Both the position numbers and the translations under genes were made by a program. 64,000 nucleotides of DNA, taken from NCBI RefSeq assembly GCF_910596095.1, contig NC_056548.1:7155151-7219150 (forward strand). The letters run 5' to 3'. Every line of letters begins with the position of its first letter. Positions within the stretch are counted from its first letter, which is position 1. Below the pieces are notes generated by a model that saw only the letters and a program-made list of their open reading frames with translations, searched no databases and had not been told where the DNA came from. The DNA is from Thunnus maccoyii (taxonomy: Eukaryota; Chordata; Actinopteri; Scombriformes; Scombridae). This document shows positions 1-12,422 of this stretch, in pieces.

Positions 1-194
1 CTGCATCTGCAGGGCGTTGTGTGTAATTGGCTATTATCATTATTTCATATTTATTACCAGCCAAATCTGAATAGAATATGAACTCCTTAGTAGAGATGAT
101 TGCCATCTTGTTGGTGGAGTATTAAAAACAGCTAATGTCAGTTTTCAACCCTCACCATTTTCCCCAATGAAAATGTGTGAGCATTTGTAATCAC

Positions 195-3100
195 CTGTTT
201 TGACAGAGCTCTTATTGGTGGCAGAATGATTCAGGATCTTGTTGATCTGCTGTAATACCATGGGAAATCCACAGATCCTCTCAGAATGAGGAACCTTTGG
301 ATCAACTCTCACGCCTAGGGAAGCAGACAGGAATTAAAGACAAGAACAAAAACTACTAACTGTGCAACACACAAATCTCCATGTCAGAATAAATCTGTTA
401 TGTGAACTCAACAATCAAAATAACTTGGGTCAACATTCTTAAGAATTCTTCCAAAAACATCCTAAAATGCTGGTTGCATACCTCGAGCCTCCAGGCTGCT
501 GTTGAGCCTGCGCTCTGCTGTGTCCAGCAGCTGCCGGGACGTCTTCCAAAGCTGACAGTGACAGCAAGCCAGGTCAAAGGCAGCCATGGCCGCTGGGCTG
601 AGCTCTTCCAGCAGTGTGTAAAGGAGGCCAGAGGGCTCTGAAGAGCATCGACTCAACCAGTAGCCTTCCTCCAGTGAGGGCATCGGGTGAGCGGCGGTGC
701 TGAGGAGACGATCCGCTATGTCTGAGATGGAGTAGAAAGCCACACCTGCACACAGAAGTCAGATCAACTGTTAAACTTCATTACATGGTCTTATTAAGTC
801 AGAGTCAATAAAAACATTTAAAAATGTAAAAAGCACACACAAAGTGCTAGCACACATCACATTACAGGCAACCAATAAGAAACTAAAACATGAAAACCCC
901 AGGAGTTATATATGATGGATGTGTCCTAAAATATAAAAACCCTAACTATCCAAACATGTTACATTTATGGGCCTAAGTGTAGTTTGGTGGTGTGTGTTTC
1001 ATCTCCTTGACAACGAGCAAAATATAAACAATGTCGCAATAGATAATATGACATGTCCAGTACAGCCACAATGGAATTTGATAATATTTTTCGCCTGCCA
1101 ACACAAAGTAAATGTCAAGTTTTCATGTCTTTTTCTAGAGTAGAGTCACCATTTTAACCACTGTTCAACAAAAAAACATCAGTTTCTCTAAAAAGAATTC
1201 CCTCAGTAGATCACAATGCAATGCCGTGACAAATCAATTTCAGAAAAAGAGCTCAACTTGAATTTTTTCCTCAAATTTTTGTGAAAAATGTTTGCTCTCT
1301 TTACCTACTTTCACCTCTGCTATAAACACTATAAAACAAGCTCAATTAGACCTGCGAGCAGGAATACTGGGGTCCCAGCACCTGATTGAACTCAGAATCA
1401 AAGGTGAACTGGTGGTATAATACACATTCATATTCTTTAAATTAAGAGCAACAAAGCAATCTAAGACACACGAGAGGTAGAAAAACAGTAAAACAGAAGG
1501 TCGAACCTGCAGCAGCAGCACTTCCGATGGCCTGCAGGGTCGACCGCCCGCTGCTGCCCAGGCGACTCCTCCCTGTCCCAGAACCAGCTGTTGACACCAA
1601 GCCTTCTGAAGAAGATGAGGATGAGGACATAGACTGGCTCTCCATCTTCTGCTCCACCCGACCCAGCTCCACAAGGACTTCTTTGTAGCGCTCCATGAAC
1701 ACCAGCTCACCGCAACAGGCAGACGCCTCCAGATTAAACACCAGAGACACCTGAAGAGCAGCAAACCAAACACCAAACAATCAATATATTTTATTTTTAT
1801 TTTATTTTTCTGCTGGTGTAACAGATGTTATCGTACTTCATGTGTATCCTAAAACTTGTCATGTTGACTTATTCATATTAATCAGTCTTTACTGTAAAAG
1901 AATCAATACCTTAGTTAATACCAAACTAAACTAAGCTAAACTGACCTAATTATGTTTATTGTGTTAGGTTTTATAATAATCATAATGAGAAGTAGTTGCA
2001 GCAGTAATGATACTGGTAGTAGGCGTAAAGGACAGTGTTATTAGTGGTAGTGATATGATATCATTAGCAGAAACAATAGTAATTGTTCTAGTAGTATCAA
2101 TATGAGGAACTTCAACTTTTTGGTTGGTAAAAAAAAAAATGTTTTTTGAGTCCAGCTGTCATACGGACCTGATGTGCCTCCATGAAGTTTCCTCGTCGGA
2201 TGCAGGACATGAGTAGAGATTCAGGAGGGGACAACATGGCGGGAACCAACCAGCTGTGGGGACCTCCACATGGACAAACCTCCAGTTCCACAAAACCTCC
2301 AGCCACCGCTCCTCCACCATCTAACAAAGAATAAATAATATGTTATTAAGTCCACAAATATATGTAAAATGTCTCCAAAGGAAAAACTTAAAAATTAAAA
2401 ATTTAATCAATCTAGTGTATAAAGAACAGACAGAAGCCATTAATTTAACTAATTAAGTTAAAACTTGTCTTCCCTATTTTGAAGGGTTTAGTTTATTTCC
2501 CATAAAAAATTACCCACATATTTTCTCAAAGAATATAAGAGCAAACAGTTAAAAGTTATTAAGATGACCTGATGTCTCTGGTTTCTTTTGTAAGTCATGA
2601 ATTGGTGAAAAACATCAAATTAAATGTGATTTGACGTGACTGTAACAGACCAAATCAGAAAAGATACAGTAAATATGCAAAGGTGAGATATTTATTCCTC
2701 ACCTGATGTACTTGTGCTGACTTCTCCGTTGTGTTTCTCTATGGAGGCTTGTCTTTCTGCAGCATGTCTCCCCGTCCTCTTCCTTCTCCTCAGACTCGAG
2801 CTCTTGCTGCGTCCCACAGAACTGGCAGAATAGCTGACCGTTGACATCTGGAGAGGACTTTCTGGACCTGCAAGTGAGTTTACCATCAGGATTAATCAGA
2901 GTTAAGCATTAAGATGAGTGATATGCATGTAAATTTGAGTTGTCATTGATTTTCTGTCTGGGTATTCCACATTGAAAAGTAAATCAAAAAGTAAAAGCTA
3001 AAGTGTGCATCTCACCGCTTCCACTGCCCTGATTGCTGGTGATGATCTGCAGCCTCCACTGAGCCTCTGCGGTGCGTTTGGATAACCTCTGCAGGCGAGC

Positions 3101-4037
3101 CGCGAATGTCTCCGCTGTCACCGAGCAGCCGAGGCTCTCCACCACCTCCGCCTCTCGGGGCAGCGCTCTTCCTGCCTCCTGCCCCTCCTGCTGGCCCACT
3201 ACACACATGCCATCCAGTCCTTCTTTCAGCAGCTTCAGAAAACCCTCCATGGCTGTCACATCAACCAGAAAGCCCTTGCAGCCCTGGGTGAAGTGTCCCA
3301 GGTCCAGGTGACTACAGTGGGCTGCATGTTGCTTCTGGCTGTCTTTCCTGCTGTGCTCAGTCTCATCTGTCTTGGCTTTGATTCCTGGTTCCACATCTGT
3401 GTTTCTTGCATCTGATAAAGAGACTGGATGAAAGGTGTTCCCTGTGTTTATATTTGGACTTGTGTCCTTTTGGGTTTGCAGAGCAAAGTCAGCGCTGGAG
3501 AGGAAGAGAAGGGAGAAGATGTTCTCCAGGAGCTCCAGGCGGAACATGGCGGGCACGGCCTCCAGATAGAGCCGGCACTCTGACAGGTAGTGCAGGAACT
3601 GCAAATGACAACCTGCAAAACAAAAAAAAGAGACAAAACAAGGTCCTAACATGATTCAGAATTATATTTAAGAGGTCAGTGATTAAAGAAAGACAACCTT
3701 CTAAGCTTTAAACAATCAGGTTTTAAAACACGATCAAAGTGTGGACAAAGTGGAATGACATGTTTTCTAAGATGTGAATGATTTTCTTTTATCTTTGCTA
3801 CACAAGAAATTAGTTGTATTTGGCTTGAATGCTTCAATTTTTCAACATGTTTTACTAAAGTGTTTTTTTTCTGTAACTGTACTAATTACCACACTACCAA
3901 ACCAAACAACCCATGTGTTAAAACAGTCTACTCGTTACATCAATGTCTACTGTTTATATCAAAAAGCTTCACTGCAGACATCCTCCAAACCTTCTGAGGA
4001 CGTTGAAGTTTGATTTTGGTCCATTTCTGTTCCGGAT

Positions 4038-4070
<33 letters not shown>

Positions 4071-7000
4071 ATGGACTCACACTCGCTGCAATTTGAGTAT
4101 TTATGTGCATTTACACAGAGAGCGTAGATGGCATACTTCATGGCACAGAAGCCCTGGAACAAAATGATGTTCCTCTGCACACCAGGACTGAGAGTACTGA
4201 TGGCCTCAGTGTCTTCTGCAAGAAAATAAAGAGAAGATTGGGCAAGGTGATATTACTCCGAAACATAAGGTACATCATTCTTACGGCATTAAGCCCAATA
4301 TTTATATAGAGAGGATGATAAAGACATTGACCTGTTCCTGGTGAATTTGGCAGTTGCTGTAGCAGATCCAGTATCCTGCGCTCTTCAAACTGAGCCAAAG
4401 GAGTCAAGGAATGCAGAATATAGAGGGCTGAATGATTGTCAAGAGTATGAAGCTGTGACAGCAATGCCTCCATGGAAATCCCTCTGCACAGGAAGAAACA
4501 ACATATAGAAGCAGTAAATAATGATGACAAAAAAATTAATTATAAATTGCTACTGAACACAGGTGGATTTAAATATTAGTCAAGCAAGAAAAGCAAGAAA
4601 AAACATATACTTACGGATTGTTGTTTTTACACCATTCAAGTATTCCAAGCTGAGATGACAAAAGGTTGGCAAACTCCTGCAGAACAGAGTCATTGGCTGA
4701 TGCCTAAAGAGATAATAAACGGTGTATAAGCAAATGACCACAGCAGAATGTTGAAAATATTAAATCGGTGTATTGATTTCTGATTAGTTTTTGACTCAAG
4801 TTATGCTTGTAGATCAGATGAGATGGGACAGGTGAATGATTTCAGTCCTGACCTGCTCACAGTGAAGGATGCTGAGCAGCGTTTGAGCTGAACTCAGACC
4901 GCGACACTGAGTCCATCCCAGCAGCAACAGCAGACGAGACAGAGGCTGGAACTCCAACTGCAGTAAGTCCTTCAGCTGAGAGAACTCCTCGTGTTTAATC
5001 AGGTCAAGTCCAGTAACCTACAGGAAGAACCAATCTTATTACATTATTGAATTTCATCACATGCGGTTGCTAACCAACTTTACTTGGCCAATTGGATTGT
5101 GTACTAATTATGAAAAATAAAGAGACTTAAACTACTGAAAGAAGACTTTGTACACTTTTTTACTCCTTGTAGGGAATTTAATTCTCGTTACAAAACAATG
5201 GATTACCATTTTTCCAATGGTTCAGGTCCACTTACCAAGACCTGCTCCAGGAAGTGCTTTCCGCTACTAAGGCACTCAAAATAGATGGTCTTCCAAATGG
5301 ATGGACGATCTTTGTGGCAACATAAACTGAGGGCCAGCTTCTCTGCTTCAGGGAGGTCCACTAGAAAAAGAAAAAAAAAAAAAAAAAAGCCGATGAGAAA
5401 AAAGACAGAAAGAAAATACTATACTATTTCAAAAACAATGATAGTGTTGCAAGGGGATTCAAAATGTTGCAAGACAAACTACAGTTATGTGAGCGAACAC
5501 AAAAAGTATTGTGAGGAAAACGCAAAAGAATCGCATTCTTGCCTCTTAGTGAGTCTGAAAATAAGAGATTATGGGAGGCAGTGAGAGGAAAACCCATGTC
5601 CAACATCTCTTCTTTTTAGCTTTTTCCCCTCATATAAACCTGTGTCATTAGTGTAATGTATGTATGTAGGGCGAACCATAAACCACCAATCCATCATCAC
5701 TGGTATCATCATTATCACACATTTGCTGAACAATGAATCACTTCATCAAATAGACAATGGACAGAAATACAGGAAATAACAGGAAACAACTGTGATAATC
5801 AATTAATCCTTTAAGTTATTTTTTCAAGCAAAAACACCAAACATTTGATGGTTCCAGGTTCTTAAAATTGAGAAACATTATTGTATATAAAAGATTCTGA
5901 GGTTTTGGACTGTTTGACGGACAAAACGAGACACTTGATGATGTCACTTTGTGCTCTAGGATATTGTAATCATCATTTTTCATTGTTTTCTGCTGCTTTA
6001 TGGACCAAACGATTAATCGATGAATGGAGAAAATAATTAACAGATTAGTAGATAATGACAATAATCATTAGTTGCAGCCCTAATATAAAACTCTAAATCT
6101 TTAGAAAACAAAAGGAAGTCTGTGTGGCACAAACAAAACTGCATATGGGCAAGAAAAGCTGCCAGATTAAACTTTTGTGACAGTGTTTTCAGCCACAGAA
6201 GCAGAAGTGCGATGAAAAAAGAGGAAACAGGTGAAGTCAACGTTTCTCCTTTACTACTGCAAGCAAAGAAGACCCAATCTCAGGCTATAAATATCTTATC
6301 AGTATCAAACGCAACGCAGAGGAGGAACTGATTTACAGGAACAAAGCTCCTGGCTACATCACACTTTCTAACTGACACCTGTAGTTGACCTTGAATACAA
6401 TAGACGGAAAATACCGATGATCTCTCAACATTTCTTTATGAGTTCCAGTCATTAGAGACATAGATAATGATATGGCGCCGCTTAAAGTGTCATAAGTAAA
6501 CTACATTAACTGGGCTCATCATTATCAGAGTGCTACATGATGCACTTAAGCACACTAAAGACTACCTTGTGTGTCAGGCGCACTCCTCAGCAGATGATCC
6601 CTCTGAAGCCTCAGAGCAGTGGAGCAGTACGCGGAGACCAGAGCGTCACATCGCGGGCGGAGCAGCGAGCTCAGGACCCTCTCCTCTTTCAGGGGCCCGT
6701 CTCTGGCCGCCCACAGAGCTTCACACAGCGCCTCAAACTGCCCGCCGCTTCTACGAGGGCTCCACGGTATCACGGCCAACACAGCGTATATCTCCTCCAC
6801 CCACTCCTCCATCTTCTCGGGCCGTCTCTCCGGCTTTCCCAGTTTCTTCATCAGGTGTTGGATGAACGTGTGCTGGAGAGTGTGGTCCTCTGTGCATGAC
6901 TGGTCCTGCGGGAGATGGTGAGAGTGAGGAAACCGGAGCAGGATTGTGTTCTAAAATGAGCTAAATCTATGTGTGTATGTTTGATTGTAACAACTAAAGA

Positions 7001-8507
7001 ACAACCAAATTTTATTTTGTCCATTTTGATATATTAAACTCTGCTCTGTCAGTAGTAATCATAAATTTACACCAACTTACTTTATGTTAAAACTATTTAA
7101 AATGATTGTTTTGCATTGAAAACACCCAGAATCATAAATATTCATGTTTATATTGTCATGTATGCATTGTTTTTGTGTGTTTTACTGGCATCCATTACCA
7201 TCAGTTTGATAAAATGATGTGCACACAGGACAGAAAAGAGACATAATCCAGCAAATTAAACATTGTGCAATTTCTTTTTTTATAGTTTGTTTCTTCATAG
7301 TTATTTTATGCTTGATTCTACCTGTAAGAAATGTGCTAGCGCCTGGGCGAGTCTTGGCTTCTTTTTCTCCAATAAAGTTTGGAGACAAGACTCAACAGCA
7401 GGAACTGTTGTCCTCGAACCCTCTGGAGGCTTCTGCTCAGATTGTGTGTCCAAGAAAGCCTGATGCAACTCCTGCTGAGAGATAATTCATCTCAGTTCTG
7501 TATTCTGTGTGTTAACAGGCCAGTCGAAACATGAAGTAAAACACAACAGATCAAATCTATCATTCTCCATACATATGAACATAACTTAATAATCTTTTAA
7601 ACAGCTCCATTTGATTAATTTGTTTGTTGGGTAAAATGCTTTTGCTATTAACAACTTTGTCAACTGCAGATTTGATAGATAATAGTAGACAAAAATCACA
7701 GTAACCTTGAGAGCCGTCTCTGTGATGCCCTCTGACCCCAGCTCCTCCAGTAGCAGTAGGAACTCCAGCTCCCTTCTGATGTTGGGAGAAACCTGCAGTG
7801 GAGAATAAAATCATTTTTAAAAAGCAGTATTTAAAGAGTTATTAAGTCAAACTGTATGTGATGTTTCATCCCGTTTCAAGAGTCTAAACTACCCGACTTG
7901 TGAAAGGGCACAGTGCAATTTCTGAGATTGTCTCTCTGGTTCTAACAAGGATTCAAAGAAACAATGTGACATTAACAGAAACAAATGTTGCTAAAGGATA
8001 GCAAGTCTAAACATTTCTTGATTAAAATATGGCTTTTCACTGTGCAGCAAACAAGTGTAAGAAACCTCAGAACACAGAAAACTGCAATCTACATATATTC
8101 TATTATAATTTATATATTATTACCTGCTCTTCTGTCCATTTCTCCAAGACCTGAAGCCAAAACCAAGCCAGTTTATGTGGACTGCCCACAGACTCCCATC
8201 TACAAAATCATCAATTACATACAGTCATTTCATTAATAGCACAAATTTAAAAGCAACTATATCAGCAACATTCCTTTAATGAGCTTAAAAGACAAAGAAG
8301 AACCTGCGTGACTCACTTTAAAATGTAAGGATGGCAGACAATAGCTTTGATTATGTCCCGTAGGTTTTCTGAAAGTCCTCCTGCGGAGTTAACCAGCTGT
8401 GGCACACAAGCACTGGCCAGCTCCCACTCTCCATGCTGCAGGCACCTCTTGAAGTACTCAAACAGGTCCTGAAGGGACGTCTCAGCCTCACAGCCGAAGG
8501 GATGCAT
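195..8507 (-). CDS. zfyve26: Zinc finger FYVE domain-containing protein 26 (spastizin), N-terminal part, gene cut by left edge
   Basis: Sixteen coding exons join in phase: 8317-8507, 8124-8199, 7706-7792, 7322-7474, 6566-6905, 5236-5360, 4853-5017, 4615-4703, 4332-4483, 3973-4215, 3016-3612, 2703-2867, 2169-2320, 1507-1750, 482-745 and 195-314. They encode about 1,054 residues of a protein usually near 2,500. The start MHPFGCEAE, followed by GEWELASACVPQL, matches the known vertebrate N-terminus; no upstream in-frame ATG exists in exon 2. The C-terminal FYVE finger that binds PI3P lies outside the window. From family knowledge, spastizin partners spatacsin (SPG11) and AP-5 in autophagic lysosome reformation and also acts in cytokinesis; human loss causes spastic paraplegia 15. 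The part seen is helical, leucine-rich sequence without a named domain. Odd points are a ten-glutamine run near residues 509-518 and a GTGAAG donor at exon 11. A further exon may begin at bases 1-6. Identity is secure; exon ends are inferred from GT/AG and phase. Confidence 0.93.
4040..4069 (-). repeat. (CAG)10 repeat coding polyglutamine in zfyve26 exon 11
   Basis: Ten uninterrupted CAG codons on the minus strand (CTG on plus) encode Q509-Q518 of the predicted protein, between ECESM and PSGTEM. The tract is pure, without CAA interruptions, so length variation is likely. Confidence 0.95.
5797..6085 (-). mobile_element. Interspersed repeat, family F (AATCGATTAAT type), zfyve26 intron
   Basis: Ends are rich in ATTAATCGAT-like motifs and TAGTTGCAGCCCTA, with an interior GTTTTGGAC and GACGGACAAAACGAGACA. 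Related copies are at 8930, 43611 and 46135. It resembles a very common teleost DNA-transposon-derived repeat. Confidence 0.55.
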
Positions 8508-8542
8508 GGCCACTTTCACTGTGACGCTCCTCTGCTCAGTGC

Positions 8543-8604
8543 TCACAACTGCAGGAGCACCTTTACGACCATGTAGCCAAGGAGGATGCTTGAGCTTTCT
8601 TCAC
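8543..8604 (-). other. Upstream ORF in zfyve26 5' UTR (exon 2 part)
   Basis: If exon 1 (ending at 10187) joins exon 2 (starting at 8604), an ATG at 10190 opens a 21-codon reading frame (MSEESSSILLGYM..., ending VKVLLQL) that stops at 8545-8543. This is 35 bases before the main ATG at 8507 and in another frame. Such a uORF would be expected to lower translation of the main ORF. It depends on the exon 1/exon 2 junction, which is predicted only. Confidence 0.45.
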
Positions 8605-10186
8605 CTGACACAGAAAACAAACAGTAATATTTATTGGATTTACTTGAACTTATATAATTACACAAAACAAGGACTATTTGAAACAAACAGGATAAAGCGA
8701 TTGCAAAGTCGATATATTGAATATTCTGATGATTGCTCTGTGTGTGCCTGCCCAGGGACGGCAAATGTTAGCAATTAGGAAATTAGCTAATAGCTAAATC
8801 TGGCATAAATAATCTCTTCTCATTTTGAGATAAATGTTTTTTGTGCATAGTTCTTGTTTAATAAAGATTAATAATAACAACAATAACAATAATAAAATAG
8901 CTTGTTCATAGTATTGTATTTCAGAGCTGCAACAATTAGTTGATTAATCAATTAGTTGCCAACTATTGAATGAACTGCCAACTATTTTGATGATCAATTA
9001 ATCGTTTTGAGTCTTTTTTAAGAAAAAAAAAGCTATGTCATCTTAGGCTTTAGGAGACAGTGATCAACTTTTTTCACCATTTTGTGACATTTTATAGACC
9101 AAACAACAATTGACAGATTAATCGATAATGAAAACAATAGTTAAATGCAGCCCTAATTCATCGTCTTTGCTAACACACCATTCAGAAGCAAGATCTGCAC
9201 CCAAGATGAAAAATGGTCATGTTATATGTTACACAGTTTTTGGATCGTTTTTCATTTTTCCAATTATGTATTGATTGGTTGTGGCAGTTTCTTGTCGATG
9301 ACATGTGATATGTGAATGAGTGTGCTCAGAAGGTCTGTTAGCTGCGTGTGACGATTTATTTTGTTTCTGGCAAAGAGAGATGCTATGGCAAATTCTCAGC
9401 TGTATCCTCATATCACCCATCCATTCAAAATATTAAACCAACGGGAGGAGCTATATGCTATTAGTTAAAAATACATATACCGACCTTGTTGACTCTTTAA
9501 GCTCAAATGTAGAATGAATTTAAAATTGCTGTAGGAGTTGCTGTGAACCTTTACATTTGCAATATCCGTAGCATAAACTGAATACTAGCACTTTATGAAG
9601 TAAAGTAGAGCCTAACAGATTTATAATTGCTCTGTTTGTTTAGAATAAAAGGCTGTAGGGCTTTTGAATTGATGGATTATGTGTTTATGGCAGGAATAAA
9701 GAGTGAATGACACGTTATTATCTATCTAAAACATGCTGTTTGTATTTACTGTTTTTCTGCTGGTCATGCGGGACACTAATTGACCATATCCTCATTATTG
9801 GGCAGATAGAAAAAAAGTATGTGAAGTTATGTAATTCAATGACTCTCATGCTTGTTGCATTTTCTAATATTTTATTTACATCAACTGTACCTTTAATTGC
9901 CTGTGCAAACAAACCATGCACGTTGAGTAAGAGACATGACATAAAACTGTCCAGTGAGTTTCTGTGTTCAACCAGCGACAATAAACACGCTTTTAAAATA
10001 CAAATGTTTGTATTTTTTCTGATTATTTTTTTTTCCTGATCCCAAGTTAGCATTAGCCGAAATGTTGCTGACATGCTGTAACTGAATCTGTAACTTAGCT
10101 TAACTTCCGTAACATGTCGGAGGTGCGTCTCCAGGCCAACATATGAAGCAGTTAGAACACAGCTGATATTAATTAAAGTTACTTAC
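8605..10186 (-). other. zfyve26 intron 1
   Basis: This intron contains one repeat copy (8930-9157) and AT-rich sequence. Opposed ORFs of about 110 codons at 9707-10074 have no recognisable protein features and I treat them as chance. No other feature is seen. Confidence 0.6.
8930..9157. mobile_element. Family F repeat, zfyve26 intron 1
   Basis: GAGCTGCAACAATTAGTTGA on the left and GCAGCCCTAA on the right are inverted ends of the same family as 5797-6085, with GATTAATCGATAATGAAAAC inside. Confidence 0.55.
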
Positions 10187-10260
10187 TCATTTCCGTGTGC
10201 GTTTTTCTCCCCGAAATTGGGGATAAATATCCTCCCAGCTACTCCTTTCGTTTCATCTGT
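10187..10260 (-). other. zfyve26: zfyve26 non-coding first exon (5' UTR)
   Basis: A strong donor (GTAAGT, read on the minus strand) at 10181-10186 ends an exon that splices to the acceptor at 8605-8606 in front of the first coding exon. The transcription start is not visible, so the outer boundary near 10260 is approximate. The last four bases of the exon, ATGA, begin a short upstream ORF that continues into exon 2. Confidence 0.55.
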
Positions 10261-10292
10261 TATGCTAGGAGGCTAGGTGAGCGTTAACGTAG

Positions 10293-10302
10293 GTCATGTG
10301 AC
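10293..10302. promoter_or_regulatory. M-box / CLEAR-like E-box upstream of zfyve26
   Basis: GTCATGTGAC is an E-box with the flanks preferred by MITF/TFEB-family factors (TCATGTGA core). It lies about 105 bases upstream of the predicted exon 1 donor, within the likely promoter. TFEB-family control would fit a gene of lysosome reformation, but a single 10-base match can occur by chance. Confidence 0.4.
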
Positions 10303-12422
10303 ACAATCAGCTGATTCTCCAACGCTGGTTGGTCAAAGGTTAGCACGAGGAGCCGGTTTTCGCTGCTGCCTTCAGGCGCTGTCGGAAATACAGGAATCAA
10401 ACTACTGAGAAACACTGGGCTACTATTTAATTTAGAATACGTTTTCAGACGAATATTTCTATATCTGTAGGCAAGCTGGCTTTAGTGCTTTGCGGTTAAT
10501 TCGTGACCATAGAAACAGCAGTGAAAATAAGCCTCAACTCAAAAGTCCACTTCTAGAGCTTTCAACTAAATAGCACAGTCCTCAACAGCACATTGAATTT
10601 GCCCAGTTGCCATGAAACTGATGTTCAAACTTTCCATGATTCTGAGCACTTCTAGGACCTCAGAAGTCAACATGGATGAAAAGTCCCAAGGTTCAGTTGC
10701 TATAGAATATTTAAGAGTTCACAATTTTTCAAGTCTGTTTCAGGAGCCCAAATGAGCATTCAAATAGGTTTTTCTTGCTGTAATAATTCCTCCTGTTCGT
10801 ACTGACCATCAGAAGATCCCTTCATAATGCACTTACAATGTAAGTGATGGGGACCAAAATCCAAAAGTCTGTGCAAAAATGTATTTAAAAGTTCATCTGA
10901 AGCTAATGTGAAGCTTCAGTCGTCCAAATGAGTCAAATCAAGTAGATATCTTTCAACATTACAGTCTTTTTGGTGTCAAAGTCCCTCTTTTTGTTACTAT
11001 ACCTCTATCACAGCTGAACAGGGAAATACTGTCTGGGGAAACACGAAGATTGAATTTGATGCTAAAAAGACTGTAAATGTGGCAGATATCCACTTGATAT
11101 GACTAACTCAGACTGCTGAGACCTCATACAGTATAAGCTTCTCCTGACTGTTGTTAAGACAGACTTGAAAAATTGTAAACTAATCCTTTAAAGTTCCATA
11201 GTGTGCAATGCTAATCAGCTGATGACGACCATGTGCCACAATTGAAGGATCAAGAAAAAATGGACCTTAAATAAAGATAGTTTTGTCAAGTCTGGTTGTA
11301 ATTTCTGGTAGGAACATATGTTGGAAGAATTTGATGTCACATTCTTTTGCATAACAAATCCTTTGCAGATTCATACAGTTTACAATACAGTACTACAGTC
11401 TCCTCTATTAGCAGCAATTGTCAAGGTGCCATTAAACAAGGCACTGACTGTGGTTAATGTAATAAAGCTGGATTATCAACCTGGGAACCGGGGCAAATAA
11501 CCCTGGAGCCCCAGACACTCTGTTTCACAGTTATTTTATTCTAGATTCAAGAGACTTTATTGTGTTTTTCACAGGCACATGGAATTATTGTGTGTTTCAT
11601 TCAGTCAGGTTTTAAAAAATAAACACATTTACAATAAATTAAGTTAAAATTTCAATTAAAAAAAGAGTAACAAAGATCTGAGTGAGATTTACATTGTATA
11701 CAACAATTATTTACAGCACTTCTAATGAAATACTGGAGCTGCAAGTAGCCACTGTCGATTTGGTTAATTGCAAATTTGTTTGGTAATATTTACAGCTAAA
11801 ACACACTTTGACATTAAAATTCTAAAGGTCTTGAGGTGGTTCCTGCACTTTTATATAATCTTAAAGGCCTGTCTTGTAGAGGGACCCTGTGTCAAAATCT
11901 AGTTTTAATATTTCAGCTCCACAGTGATTATTCTTAAATAAACTTGCATGTGGGACAAATGAGACAATCAGTATTAAAGATGAGCTTAAGTACATGATAA
12001 AGACAAACAATAAGGCAGAATAAGACAGGATAGTATCTTTCTTTAGTAATAGGATTTAACGAGGAGCAGTGAAGGCAGCATCAGGTTGATTGAAGGGAGG
12101 GATCCTAAACAGCTAGTGGTGGGAAAACATATAGATGAAAAACCGAATAACTCTATAGGATACTGGGATAGGATACAAGACACTACTTTAACCAACTTTT
12201 CACCCAAATTAATAGGACTGAATTGAAAAACGTCCATTCAGCCTCTAATGTCTCCCCTCCCTCCCTGTTTTCTTTCTCCCACCACCATCGGTGCCAAATT
12301 GGGAGCCTGTCTCCATGACAACGCGTAGTGCAGGCGGGGTTTGCCAGCTGGAGGCAGAGTCAGTCAGTCCTCAGTTGGCATCACCGCTCCAAACCTCCAC
12401 ACTGCATCACGCCCTGAGTGGA
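10303..12422. other. Intergenic region between divergent zfyve26 and lgalsl-type gene
   Basis: It holds the zfyve26 promoter side (to about 10.4 kb), one complete TTAA-ended miniature element (10711-11191), AT-rich unique sequence, and the lgalsl promoter and 5' UTR (from about 12.2 kb, with a pyrimidine-rich run at 12248-12284). No ORF here looks like a gene. Confidence 0.6.
10711..11191 (+). mobile_element. TTAA-ended long-inverted-repeat miniature element, family A copy 1
   Basis: The element is bounded by TTAA on both sides. The ends are imperfect inverted repeats (left AGTTCACAATTTTTCAAGTC; right GACTTGAAAAATTGTAAAC) and the body is shared with copies at 14741, 30294 and 41882, including GAGTCAAATCAAGTAGATAT. 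TTAA target sites are typical of piggyBac-type transposition. No coding capacity. Confidence 0.7.

Noticed and set aside
6530-6921. Overlapping plus-strand ORFs of 100-120 codons
   Set aside because: They are antisense shadows of zfyve26 exon 6, whose minus-strand frame is clearly coding.
8507-8546. Longer zfyve26 start reading STEQRSVTVKVA before MHPFG
   Set aside because: The first codon is GTG, not ATG; the family start and context support the ATG at 8507.
9707-10074. Opposed ORFs of 110 and 118 codons in zfyve26 intron 1
   Set aside because: They overlap on both strands in AT-rich DNA without conserved motifs.
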